A DNA stretch of 64,000 nucleotides from NCBI RefSeq assembly GCF_965205175.1, contig NZ_OZ242038.1, positions 992,001 through 1,056,000 of the forward strand, in the 5' to 3' direction. Within the stretch, counting starts at the first letter, position 1; each line of letters begins with the position of its first letter. The stretch is from Poriferisodalis sp965205175. GTDB lineage: Bacteria > Actinomycetota > Acidimicrobiia > Acidimicrobiales > Poriferisodalaceae. A program made the position numbers and the translations under genes. Positions 26,872 through 35,029 of this stretch are shown here, in pieces. The notes below the pieces were generated by a model. It was not told where the DNA came from. It made no database searches and saw nothing but the letters and a program-made list of their open reading frames with translations.

Positions 26872-28308
26872 TCAGCGGCCCCCTCGTGCTGCGGCGGCTG
26901 CACCGGCAGTGCCTGCCGCGATGTGTACTGCCTGCTCGCGGCCGCGTTCGACCCACTCGCCCAGCCGGTGGTGCAGCCATCGCACTTTGCTCTCCTGGTA
27001 GTTGCCCAGCGTGATGCCGGGCTTGCGGGTGGTCTCGAGCCCGATCTGCAGCTTGGCCATGTTGAACAGGTCCTGATTGAAAACCTTGCCGAGCATGCCC
27101 AGCTCGGGCGCATCGGTGAACGTCTCGAACTCTTCCAGCCAATGGACGTCACACGGCGGCGGCTTGTCGCCTTGGTAGGGCGCCAAGAAGATGCACTCCA
27201 TGATCGAGGAGCGATGGTCGTCGCCGTTGGGCCTGAAGCGGTACACGATGCGGTTGAAGGCTCCCCACGGGTGGAAGTTGGGGAACACCGTGTAGTCGAT
27301 GCTGTCCATCATCTCTGCGTCCGACATGGCATCGACCCAGTCCGCGCCGGCGATGGGCCGCCAGCGGGCGCGGCTGGCCTCCGCCGCCACCGAGCGCATC
27401 GTGGCGGTCTCGTCGAGCGGAATCGGCAGCTCTTGGTCGTGGCGCACGTCGAGCATGGACCGCATCATCTGCTCGGCTGTCGGCTCGGTGTCCAGCAGCG
27501 GGCTCGGCGTCCCGCCCGGCGTGATCACCCGGGCGAAGTTGTCCCAGATGTCCACTTGAGAGTTGGTGTCGCCGAGGTAGGGCATGATCTGCGGGTGCGT
27601 GGCGTTCACGTGGTACGCCTCGCAGAACGCCTCTTGCGCGATCTTCCAGTTCGCGTGGATCACCTTGGCCACGTGAGCCTGCTTGTAGCGCCGCTCCAAG
27701 TCCCAGACCTCGAACTGCTCGACGATGTCGCCGAGGAATTCCTCCAGCGACTCGGTGTTGTCGGGGTCTGGGTTGATGAAAACGAACCCCGCCCAGACGC
27801 CGACGTGGGCTTCGGGCAGTGTGAAGCTGTCGCGGTCCACATGGGGAAAGTCCCACTCGCCGGGGATGTCCTGCAGGTCGCCGTTCAGCGTCCACGCAAA
27901 TCCGTGGAAGGCGCACCGGATCTCGCTGCAGCGGCCGTTGAAGTCCTTGAGCCGTCGCCCTCGGTGCAGGCAGGCGTTGACGTACGCCCTGATGCCGTCC
28001 TCTGTGCGCATGACGATGTAGGAGTCGCGCACGATCTCGTAGATGTAGTAGTCCCCTACTTCGGGGATCTCGTCGGTGCGGCAGGCGTACTGCCAGACTT
28101 TCTGCCAGACGTGCTCCACTTCGGCCTCGTGCCAGGCTCGGCTGGTGTAGCGGCTGGCATCGATGTCCTCGCTGCCGAGATAGCGAGGATGATCGAGGCG
28201 CAGGACGTCGGGCACGTCGTGCGTGTCGGCGTCGAGCAGCTGCTGGTAGCTGAGGCCAGGCGATCTCGCCTCGCCCCAGGCGCTTGGCCGGCTGGGTGCG
28301 ACGGACAT
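26872..28308 (-). CDS. Rieske non-heme iron oxygenase, alpha subunit (4 of 5)
   Basis: A 478-aa enzyme. Rieske ligands are C113-x-H115 (ACLHRGRR) and C132-x-x-H135 (CAFHGF). The iron-site His residues are H233 and H238 (EAYHVNATH), and the acidic ligand probably lies in SDAEMMDSIDYTVFPN. It is close to the 31036-32703 enzyme (VWQKVWQYAC, EIPEVGDY, RRYKQAHVAK) but lacks that protein's inserted segment; the matching segment is instead encoded by the next gene. The start is ATG 28308. Confidence 0.92.
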   Translation of the reverse strand: MSVAPSRPSAWGEARSPGLSYQQLLDADTHDVPDVLRLDHPRYLGSEDIDASRYTSRAWHEAEVEHVWQKVWQYACRTDEIPEVGDYYIYEIVRDSYIVMRTEDGIRAYVNACLHRGRRLKDFNGRCSEIRCAFHGFAWTLNGDLQDIPGEWDFPHVDRDSFTLPEAHVGVWAGFVFINPDPDNTESLEEFLGDIVEQFEVWDLERRYKQAHVAKVIHANWKIAQEAFCEAYHVNATHPQIMPYLGDTNSQVDIWDNFARVITPGGTPSPLLDTEPTAEQMMRSMLDVRHDQELPIPLDETATMRSVAAEASRARWRPIAGADWVDAMSDAEMMDSIDYTVFPNFHPWGAFNRIVYRFRPNGDDHRSSIMECIFLAPYQGDKPPPCDVHWLEEFETFTDAPELGMLGKVFNQDLFNMAKLQIGLETTRKPGITLGNYQESKVRWLHHRLGEWVERGREQAVHIAAGTAGAAAAARGGR

Positions 28309-28342
28309 GTCAGTGTGGCTCCTCGGTTGGCTGGCGTGGTCG

Positions 28343-28391
28343 GTGTCAGGCGGGTCTCAGGTGGTCTGTGTCAGGCGGGTCTCAGGTGGTC
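28343..28391. repeat. 24-bp direct repeat upstream of a Rieske gene
   Basis: Two identical 24-bp copies (28343-28366 and 28368-28391), each starting GTGTCAGGCGGGTCTCAGG, with a partial copy just before. They lie in the 152-bp gap between the SDR stop and the Rieske start, upstream of the Rieske start in its direction of transcription. They may be regulator sites. Confidence 0.7.
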
Positions 28392-28460
28392 GGTGCAGCC
28401 CAGTCTTGCCGCAATCGCGCTGTGATGTTGCCCATCGTGAGCCGACGGTCTGCAGCGCGT

Positions 28461-29312
28461 TCAGGTTGCGGGCGGCGCCGGCCGGTACGCCGTGGTGCGC
28501 TGTGTGCGTCCGCCGCTCACCGCCAGCAGCTGGCCGGTGACCCACGCGGCCGCGTCCGATGCGAGGTACACCACTGCTGCCGCGACGTCCTCAGGCTCGC
28601 CCATGCGGCCGAGCGGGATGCTCGCGGTCAGCTCGTCCAGTCGATCCGACACCCCGAGCACCTGGTGGAATGCCTCTGTGGCGATCGGTCCGGGCGCGAC
28701 TGCGTTCACGCGGATGCGCGGTGCCAGCTCGAGCGCCAGCGTCTGGGTGAGGTTGTTCATCGCTGCCTTGGCGGCGGCGTAGGGGCCGGTCATCGGCGAG
28801 CCCCGAGTGCCCGCGCCCGACGAGATGTTGACTATCGCGCCGCCGGCTCTCCCCATCGCGGCGGCTGCCGCTTTGCAGCCCTGAAAGGCGGTGGTCAGAT
28901 TCAGCTCCAGCTGCGAGCGGAACACGTCGTCGGGGGTGTCCGCCAGCGCGCGCACCGTCTTCTCGTCGGAGCCGCCCACGTTGTTGACCCACACGTCGAT
29001 CTTGTCGAATGCCGCGACGGAGCGATCGGCCAGCGTCGCGGAGAAGTCGCGAATGTCGCCTTGCACGATGTGCGCCCGCCGACCGTGCGCCCCGATCGCG
29101 GCGGCGGTGGCCTCGAGGTCACCGATCCGGCGCGCATTGACGACCACGTCGCAGCCGTGCTCCGCCAGCGCGACGGCAATCGAGCGTCCGATGCCTTGGC
29201 CCGCGCCGGTGACGACCGCGACACGGCCGTCCATGCGGAATCGCCGCGCAATGCCCGCTGCCTGCGCCCCCGCGTCGGTGCCGCCGCGTGCCGCTGCGGG
29301 TTCGCCGCTCAT
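28461..29312 (-). CDS. SDR family oxidoreductase
   Basis: A 283-aa short-chain dehydrogenase. VVTGAGQGIGRSIA is the nucleotide motif. VNNVGG replaces the common NNAG. Ser in NISSGAG and YAAAKAA give the active site. LAVSGG stands where most have VDGG. An extra 26-residue N-tail precedes the fold; MDGRVAVV (ATG 29234) is a possible shorter start. It lies 18 bp after the ABM gene and probably shares its transcript. Confidence 0.88.
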   Translation of the reverse strand: MSGEPAAARGGTDAGAQAAGIARRFRMDGRVAVVTGAGQGIGRSIAVALAEHGCDVVVNARRIGDLEATAAAIGAHGRRAHIVQGDIRDFSATLADRSVAAFDKIDVWVNNVGGSDEKTVRALADTPDDVFRSQLELNLTTAFQGCKAAAAAMGRAGGAIVNISSGAGTRGSPMTGPYAAAKAAMNNLTQTLALELAPRIRVNAVAPGPIATEAFHQVLGVSDRLDELTASIPLGRMGEPEDVAAAVVYLASDAAAWVTGQLLAVSGGRTQRTTAYRPAPPAT

Positions 29313-29330
29313 GCTGCGCTCATGGCGAGC

Positions 29331-29678
29331 TCACGCGGTGAAGAAGTCCGCCCTGGGTGTGCGGGTGTCGTCGTAGACCGGCTCGGACAGATCGCAACGG
29401 TACTTCTTGTTGTTGGCCGCGACGATGCCGCAGTCGCCCAACGCGGCTCGCATGTTGAAGTAGTTCTGGTGCTCGAAGTGGTCGGCCAGCGACGCCTCGT
29501 CGGCCCACAGCTCATAGACCAGCATGCGGGTGTCGATGCACGGGTCGGCCGAGAAGCAGTAGGCCCAACAGCCGGCCTCCTCGCGGCGTGTCGCGTGCTG
29601 CAGCGGCCCGCTGAGCGCGACGGCGCGGTCGCGATTGGCGGCGGTGTCGAAGTCGATCTCTCCGGCGATGATGATCAT
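29331..29678 (-). CDS. antibiotic biosynthesis monooxygenase (ABM) domain protein
   Basis: A 115-aa dimeric ferredoxin-like fold protein. MIIIAGEIDFD opens the first strand; ALSGPLQHATRREEAGCWAYCF and YELWADEASLADHFEHQNYFNM are typical ABM/quinol-monooxygenase parts. Members act as cofactor-free monooxygenases or as small catabolic helpers. ATG 29678 follows AGGAG at 6 nt. It sits between two SDR genes of the same strand. Confidence 0.85.
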   Translation of the reverse strand: MIIIAGEIDFDTAANRDRAVALSGPLQHATRREEAGCWAYCFSADPCIDTRMLVYELWADEASLADHFEHQNYFNMRAALGDCGIVAANNKKYRCDLSEPVYDDTRTPRADFFTA

Positions 29679-29715
29679 TCGTGCTCCTGGCTGGTCGTTC
29701 CCGATGGCGCCCGCT

Positions 29716-30543
29716 TCACCCGCGCCGTCCAGCCTCGCCGATGACCGAGCCGTCGCCGCGGTGAAAGCGATTGGGCACCGCACCGGCTGCGGTGAACCCC
29801 GCGTCGACCACCAAGCAGTGCCCGCTGAGGTAGCGAGCCTCGTCGCTCGCGAGGTACAGCGCAGCGTTGGCGATGTCGATCGGCATGCCGCCGAAGCCCA
29901 GCGGCGAGCCTCCGGAGATGTGCTGCTGCGCGGTGTCGGTGTCGGTGTGATCTCCGCTGATGACCGAAGCGGTCATGGCGGTGACGATGCTGCCAGGGGC
30001 GATGGCGTTGGCTCGCACACCGTGCTGTGCAAGCTCGTTGGCGACGGACTTGGTGAGCCCGATGACGCCGTGCTTGGCTGCGGTGTAGGCGTGGGGGCCG
30101 AGACCCCCCACGACGCCGGCGACCGACGAGGTGGAGATGATGGCGCCCGAGCCTTGGTCGATCATCACCCGAGCCGCATGCTTGCACCCCAAGAACACGC
30201 CCCGCAGCAAGATGGACAGCGACTCATCCCACGCCTCGGCCGAGGTCTGAGTGATCGAGCCGACCGCACCCACGATGCCGGCGTTGTTGAACATGCAGTC
30301 CAACCGCCCGAATTCCCTGACTGCGGCCCCCACCGCCGCTTCGACGTCGGCTTCTTGGGTGACATCGGTGCGTTGAAATCTCGTTGCGTCTCCCAGCGAG
30401 GAGACCAGCTCGCGTGCGGCTGCCTCTTGGATGTCTGCCACCACGACGCGGGCGCCTTCTTCCACGAAGCGCCGCACCGTGCCTTCGCCGAGGCCGCTGG
30501 CGCCGCCGGTGATCACCGCCACCTTGCCGTCGAGTCGTCCCAT
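29716..30543 (-). CDS. SDR family oxidoreductase, hydroxysteroid dehydrogenase-like
   Basis: A 275-aa classical SDR. VITGGASGLGEGT binds NAD; ADIQ at the end of strand 2 favours NAD(H). MFNNAGIVG, STSSVAGVVG and YTAAKHG carry the catalytic residues, and CLVVDAGFTA closes the fold. The layout is like 3-alpha/20-beta-hydroxysteroid dehydrogenases, which does not fix the substrate. ATG 30543 follows AAAGGA. It is the first gene of the six-gene minus-strand cluster ending at 25379. Confidence 0.9.
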   Translation of the reverse strand: MGRLDGKVAVITGGASGLGEGTVRRFVEEGARVVVADIQEAAARELVSSLGDATRFQRTDVTQEADVEAAVGAAVREFGRLDCMFNNAGIVGAVGSITQTSAEAWDESLSILLRGVFLGCKHAARVMIDQGSGAIISTSSVAGVVGGLGPHAYTAAKHGVIGLTKSVANELAQHGVRANAIAPGSIVTAMTASVISGDHTDTDTAQQHISGGSPLGFGGMPIDIANAALYLASDEARYLSGHCLVVDAGFTAAGAVPNRFHRGDGSVIGEAGRRG

Positions 30544-30661
30544 GCGGGAAGTCCTTTCTGTGCTGGCGTGAGCGTGGGGTTGCGTGAGCATGGGCTGGCG
30601 TGAGCGTCGCTCGCGCGAGCACTGCCTGCGCGAGTATGGCCGCAGCAGGGAGGTGCGTGCG

Positions 30662-31144
30662 ATGATCGACTACCAGCGGCTCTTCCACACCGGCATGCGA
30701 GTGGCCGACGTGGACGCTGCGATGGCGCAGATGGGCGACACGCTGGGCGTGAGCTGGGCTTCGGTGCAGCGCAACCCGGCGCAGCAGGTGTGGACTCCCC
30801 AGCGAGGGCTGCACGCCGTCGAACTGGTCTTCACCTACTCGTGCGACGGGCCGCAGCATCTCGAATTGCTGCAGGGCGAGTCGGGCACGATCTGGGACGG
30901 CGCTGAGGATCCGGGTGTCCATCACGTGGGCGTGTGGGTCGACGACGTGCGAACCGAAACCGAGCGTTGTCTGCGGGCCGGCTGGCAGGTCGCGGCGGCA
31001 GCGGCGCCGCCAGATGACGGCTACGGGGCATTCACCTACGTGGTGCCCCCGAGCGGTCCGGTGATCGAGCTGGTCTGGTCGGCGATCGAGTCTCGCTTCG
31101 CGTCGTGGTGGTCAGGCGGACGGCTCGGCAGCGAACGCGACTGA
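30662..31144 (+). CDS. VOC family (glyoxalase-like) protein
   Basis: A 160-aa vicinal-oxygen-chelate protein. LFHTGMRVADVDAAMAQMG starts the first beta-alpha-beta-beta-beta unit, and GVHHVGVWVDDV starts the second. Metal-site candidates are H (FHTGM), E (HLELLQG), H (VHHVGV) and E (VIELVW). ATG 30662 follows GGGAGG. The gene's last 109 bases overlap the end of the convergent Rieske gene. Confidence 0.82.
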   Translation: MIDYQRLFHTGMRVADVDAAMAQMGDTLGVSWASVQRNPAQQVWTPQRGLHAVELVFTYSCDGPQHLELLQGESGTIWDGAEDPGVHHVGVWVDDVRTETERCLRAGWQVAAAAAPPDDGYGAFTYVVPPSGPVIELVWSAIESRFASWWSGGRLGSERD

Positions 31145-32703
31145 TCGAGCCCCGGGCCCATCCACTCGAAGTAGCGTCGGTAGAAGTGCCGGATCTTGGT
31201 CTCCTGGTACGAGGCGAAGATCACCTCCTGCTGCTCTTGGGCTCGTAGACCCGCTTGCACCAACGGCAGGTTCAGCGAGTCCTGCTGGAAGATCTTGGCG
31301 AGCGGGCCGAGCTGGGGCGCCAGCGTCCAGTCGTCGTCGAGCCCGAGGTGGTGGACCTTTGCCGGCGGAGGCCGGTCGGCGTCGTCGGGTGGCGCCAGCG
31401 GGAAGAGCATGACCTCGAAGATGCACTCTTGGGGGTTGTCGCCGTTCGGCCTGAACCTGTACATGATCGGATTGAAGCAACCCCACGGCGACCAGTTCGG
31501 GAACACCGAATAGAAGATGGCGTCGATCATCTCCGCGTCGCTGATGGCGTCTACGTCGAGCGTGTCGCCCATCTCGGCGCGCACCTGCTCCCGCTTCTGG
31601 TCCGCAATCCATCCACGCAGATTGGTCACCCCCGGGGGTGCATCCGGCAGCATCAGCGGCACCTCCTCCATGCCCGGCAGCAGGGGGCCGCCTACCCACT
31701 TGCACAGATGCGGGTCTGCTTGGGTCTGCGGGCCGTCGAGATGGTTGCCATCGTCGTCGAAGGTGCTGAGGTTGCCGTCGAGATCCGTGACCGCCACCTG
31801 GGCATCGCCGATGCGCTCGTAGACGTGCCCGCTCATCGGATGTCGCCACCGCGCGAACTGCCTGCCGTCTTCGAGTCGCTCGTAGGTCGGCATGCCGCTG
31901 AGGTGCGGGCTCGCAACCCCGTGGGCCGACATCGCCCGGCTGTAGTTGCCGAACGCGTCGTATCGGCTGTTGGCGTCGCCGAGCGTCTCCATGAGCGTCG
32001 GGTGCGTCGCCACCACGTGGTAGCTCTCCATGAACGCCTCTTGGCAGGTCTTCCAGTTCATCGGCATGAGCTTGCTGACGTGGACGGCCTTGTATCGGCG
32101 CTCGAAGGGCACGAACTCGAAGTGCTCGGCGAGGTCGCCCAAGAACTCGGCCAGCGGCGGAGCGTCGCGGTCCGGGTTGACGAACACGAAGCCGTGCCAG
32201 GTGTCGACCTGGGCTTCGGGCAATCCGTAGTCGGCCGGGTTCACGTCGGGGAAGTCCCACTGGCACGGAATCTCACGCAGCGTGCCGCTCAGGTTCCAGC
32301 ACCAGCCGTGGAATGCGCAGCGCAGGCTGGCCGCGCCCCGCCCGCCGGTCTCCCGCAGCTTGCGGCCGCGGTGCAGGCAGGCATTGCGGTACGCCTTGAT
32401 CTCGTCGGGCGCTACGCGCACGATCAGGAACGACAGGTGCGCGATGTCGTAGACGTGGTAGTCGCCGACCTCAGGAATCTCCTCCTCACCGCAGGCGAGC
32501 TGCCACACGCGGCTCCACAGCCGCTCGACTTCGAGGTCGTGTACGTCTTGCGCGTAGTACAGCCGAGCAGGCACCCGCGTGTTGCCCGGTTGCCGCTCGC
32601 CCTCTCGTCGCAACGCATCGGACACAGGATGAGTGTCCTCGTCGAAGAGCTGCTCATAGCTGATGCCTGCGGAGCGGTCGCTGCCCGTGAGCGTCTCGGT
32701 CAT
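31036..32703 (-). CDS. Rieske non-heme iron oxygenase with an inserted extra domain (5 of 5)
   Basis: A 555-aa enzyme, about 80 residues longer than its relatives. Rieske ligands are C109-x-H111 (ACLHRGRK) and C129-x-x-H132 (CAFHGW). The iron site has H229 and H234 (ESYHVVATH), with an Asp in SDAEMIDAIFYSVFPN. Residues about 284-342 (bases 31678-31854) form an extra segment (HPMSGHVYER ... DPHLCKWVGGP) that matches the stand-alone 78-aa protein at 26634-26870. The C-terminal 40 residues run antisense through the VOC gene and look unconserved. ATG 32703 is chosen; the long open frame upstream of it is not conserved. Confidence 0.9.
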   Translation of the reverse strand: MTETLTGSDRSAGISYEQLFDEDTHPVSDALRREGERQPGNTRVPARLYYAQDVHDLEVERLWSRVWQLACGEEEIPEVGDYHVYDIAHLSFLIVRVAPDEIKAYRNACLHRGRKLRETGGRGAASLRCAFHGWCWNLSGTLREIPCQWDFPDVNPADYGLPEAQVDTWHGFVFVNPDRDAPPLAEFLGDLAEHFEFVPFERRYKAVHVSKLMPMNWKTCQEAFMESYHVVATHPTLMETLGDANSRYDAFGNYSRAMSAHGVASPHLSGMPTYERLEDGRQFARWRHPMSGHVYERIGDAQVAVTDLDGNLSTFDDDGNHLDGPQTQADPHLCKWVGGPLLPGMEEVPLMLPDAPPGVTNLRGWIADQKREQVRAEMGDTLDVDAISDAEMIDAIFYSVFPNWSPWGCFNPIMYRFRPNGDNPQECIFEVMLFPLAPPDDADRPPPAKVHHLGLDDDWTLAPQLGPLAKIFQQDSLNLPLVQAGLRAQEQQEVIFASYQETKIRHFYRRYFEWMGPGLDQSRSLPSRPPDHHDAKRDSIADQTSSITGPLGGTT

Positions 32704-32780
32704 GTCACGGTCTCGGTCATGGACGCAGAGTAGCGAACGGCTGGTGAGCCAAACGGTGCCTGAATCGGCAGGCTGCTCGG

Positions 32781-34037
32781 GTGCCGCATCGGGACATGAT
32801 CGTGATCGGGGCCGGACCTGCGGGTGCAGCGGCTGCCCTGCGGGCTGCCCGCGCCGGCATCGCAGTGACGGTGTTCGAGAAGGCGCCGCCGGGCCGCGAC
32901 AAAGTGTGCGGCGACGGCTTGACCCCGCGTGCGATCGCCGCGCTCGACGAGCTGGGCGTCTCGCTCGGCGACGCTCACCGCATCGCAGGGCTGCGGATGG
33001 TCGCCGGGAAGCGCACACGCCAACTGGACTGGCCGGCGAACGGGCAATTCGGACCCTACGGGGCGGTGTGGCCGCGACGCCGGCTCGACAGCGCGCTGTG
33101 CGACGGGGCAGCTGCTGCGGGGGCAGAGCTGCGCTATTGCACCGAGGCGTTGCCGATCCTCGAAGGCGGCGCAGCGGTCGGGGTCACCGCAGCAGGCGAG
33201 CGCTGGACGGCCGATCTCATCGTCCTCGCAGCCGGTGCCCAAGGCCGAGCAGCACGCATGCTCGGCGCGCTGCGCGACCCCGACGAGCCGTTCGGCCTGG
33301 CCATCCGCGCCTACGCCGAAACGCCCCGCCACAGCGAGGAGTACCTGGAGGCCTGTCTCACCTTGAGCGATGCCGAGGGCACGGCTGTTCCCGGTTACGG
33401 CTGGCTGTTCCCCGCCGGCGACGGCACCGTCAACATCGGCGTGGGCGCGCTCAGCACCATGAAGGGCTTCGCCAAGCTCAACTTGAACCGGCTCTGCGAC
33501 AGCTATCGGGATCTGGTGGCGGATCCTTGGCAACTCGGCCCCTACTTGGAGCGCCCTCGCGCTTGGCGTCTGCCGATGAGCGTCACGAAGCGGCACGGTC
33601 CGGGCTGGGTGGCCATCGGCGATGCTGCAGGGCTGATCAATCCGATGAACGGCGAGGGCATCGACTACGGCCTCGAGTCCGGCATCTTGACTGCGGACCT
33701 GTTCGCGGCAGACCCGTCCACGGCTGCGGCCGCCTACGACCGCATCGTGGGCGAGCGATTCGATGCCTTCCTGCGCACCGGCCGCAGGTTCTCCTACCTC
33801 ATCGGCCACCCGCGCATCCTGCGAGCCGGCCTGCGCGTGGCAGTCGGCACCGATGCCATTGCGCGCCTCACGCTGCAGGTGATGGGCAATCTCATCGACA
33901 ACCGCACACCCGGCGCCGCGGGCCGCGTGCTCGCCGTTGCCGACCGTGTGCTGGCCGCTGCGTCGCCCGCGTTGAGACGCCTGCACGAGCGGCGCACAGC
34001 CCGTCTGGGCCGTGCCCGCTACGGTGACCGCCCGTGA
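32781..34037 (+). CDS. geranylgeranyl reductase family flavoprotein
   Basis: A 418-aa FAD enzyme. VIGAGPAGAAAALRAA is the FAD motif, followed by KVCGDGLTPRAIAALDELG, WPRRRLD, GYGWLFPAGDGTVNIGVG and AIGDAAGLINPMNGEGIDYGLESG. This is the layout of geranylgeranyl and menaquinone side-chain reductases (MenJ-like in actinobacteria), which saturate isoprenoid double bonds. The start is GTG 32781, with ATG 32796 possible. It overlaps folD as GTGA. Confidence 0.88.
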   Translation: MPHRDMIVIGAGPAGAAAALRAARAGIAVTVFEKAPPGRDKVCGDGLTPRAIAALDELGVSLGDAHRIAGLRMVAGKRTRQLDWPANGQFGPYGAVWPRRRLDSALCDGAAAAGAELRYCTEALPILEGGAAVGVTAAGERWTADLIVLAAGAQGRAARMLGALRDPDEPFGLAIRAYAETPRHSEEYLEACLTLSDAEGTAVPGYGWLFPAGDGTVNIGVGALSTMKGFAKLNLNRLCDSYRDLVADPWQLGPYLERPRAWRLPMSVTKRHGPGWVAIGDAAGLINPMNGEGIDYGLESGILTADLFAADPSTAAAAYDRIVGERFDAFLRTGRRFSYLIGHPRILRAGLRVAVGTDAIARLTLQVMGNLIDNRTPGAAGRVLAVADRVLAAASPALRRLHERRTARLGRARYGDRP

Positions 34038-34879
34038 CCGCAGTGCAGCTGGACGGGAGCGCGCTGGCCGAGCGGATCAAGGACGAACTGCGCGACCGGA
34101 TCGTCCGAGACGGGCTGACACCCGGGCTGGGCACGATCCTGGTAGGCGACGACCCTGCGTCGCACAGCTATGTGGGGGCCAAGATCCGCGACTGCGCCGA
34201 GGTGGGCATTGCCTCGGTCCACCAGGCGCTGCCGGCGGGCACCACCCAAGCCGAACTCGAAACGGTCATCGAGCGCTTCAACCACGATCCGGCCGTTCAC
34301 GCCTACATCGTGCAGCTGCCGCTGCCGCGCCGGCTCGACGAGGCAGCGGCGCTGGTGGCTGTCGCTCCCGCGAAGGACGCGGACGGGCTGCACCCGGTGA
34401 ACCTCGGCAGGCTCGTGATGGGCGCCGACGGCCCGCTGCCATGCACGCCCCGCGGCATCCAGGCGATGCTGGAGCACTACGGGGTGCCGACCGAGGGACG
34501 TCACGTGGTGGTGGTGGGCCGAGGACTCACCATCGGCAGGCCGATGGCGCTGCTGATGGCGCTGAAGCGGCCGGGCGCCAATGCAGCGGTCACCGTCGTG
34601 CATACCGGCGTCGGCGATCTTGCCACCTACACCCGCCAGGCCGACATCCTCATCGCGGCAGCCGGCATGCCGGGCCTCATCACCGCGGACATGGTCAAGC
34701 CGGGCGCAGCAGTCGTCGGTGCAGGCATCACGCGTGACGGCCGCAGAATTCTGTCCGACGTGGACCCATCGGTGGGCGACGTGGCCGGCTGGGTGACACC
34801 CCGACTCGGCGGGGTCGGCCCAATGACGCGCGCCATGCTGCTGGCCAACACCGTCGACGCCGCCGCCGGCGTCGACTGA
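34034..34879 (+). CDS. folD: methylenetetrahydrofolate dehydrogenase / cyclohydrolase
   Basis: A 281-aa bifunctional enzyme that interconverts 5,10-methylene- and 10-formyl-tetrahydrofolate, supplying formyl groups for purine synthesis and fMet. SYVGAKIRDC carries the catalytic Lys, YIVQLPLP and DADGLHPVNLG line the folate site, and VVVGRGLTIGRPMALL binds NADP (common families have VGRSxxVGxP, here GLTIGRP). GGVGPMTRAMLL closes the protein. GTG 34034 overlaps the previous stop. purN and purH, which use its product, lie 3-6 kb away. Confidence 0.95.
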   Translation: MTAVQLDGSALAERIKDELRDRIVRDGLTPGLGTILVGDDPASHSYVGAKIRDCAEVGIASVHQALPAGTTQAELETVIERFNHDPAVHAYIVQLPLPRRLDEAAALVAVAPAKDADGLHPVNLGRLVMGADGPLPCTPRGIQAMLEHYGVPTEGRHVVVVGRGLTIGRPMALLMALKRPGANAAVTVVHTGVGDLATYTRQADILIAAAGMPGLITADMVKPGAAVVGAGITRDGRRILSDVDPSVGDVAGWVTPRLGGVGPMTRAMLLANTVDAAAGVD

Positions 34880-34936
34880 GACGGTTGCACGGCTGCCTGC
34901 ACGCACACGACACCGAACCCACGAGCAGCCCGAAGC

Positions 34937-35029
34937 CTTGACCGACAAGTCTTGAGCCAAAGAGTCCTTGACCCAACGAGAAAACTGAACCTTGAGTCCG
35001 AGAGACGCCAAAGCAACAGGGAGGACGCT
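34937..35029 (+). promoter_or_regulatory. upstream region of mdh with repeated CTTGA blocks
   Basis: The leader of mdh has four spaced blocks beginning CTTGA (near 34938, 34953, 34969 and 34991), three of them followed by an AA/GAG-rich stretch. One block resembles a -35 box (TTGACC). AGGGAGG at 35019-35025 is the ribosome binding site. The repeats could be regulator sites or simple-sequence noise. Confidence 0.4.
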
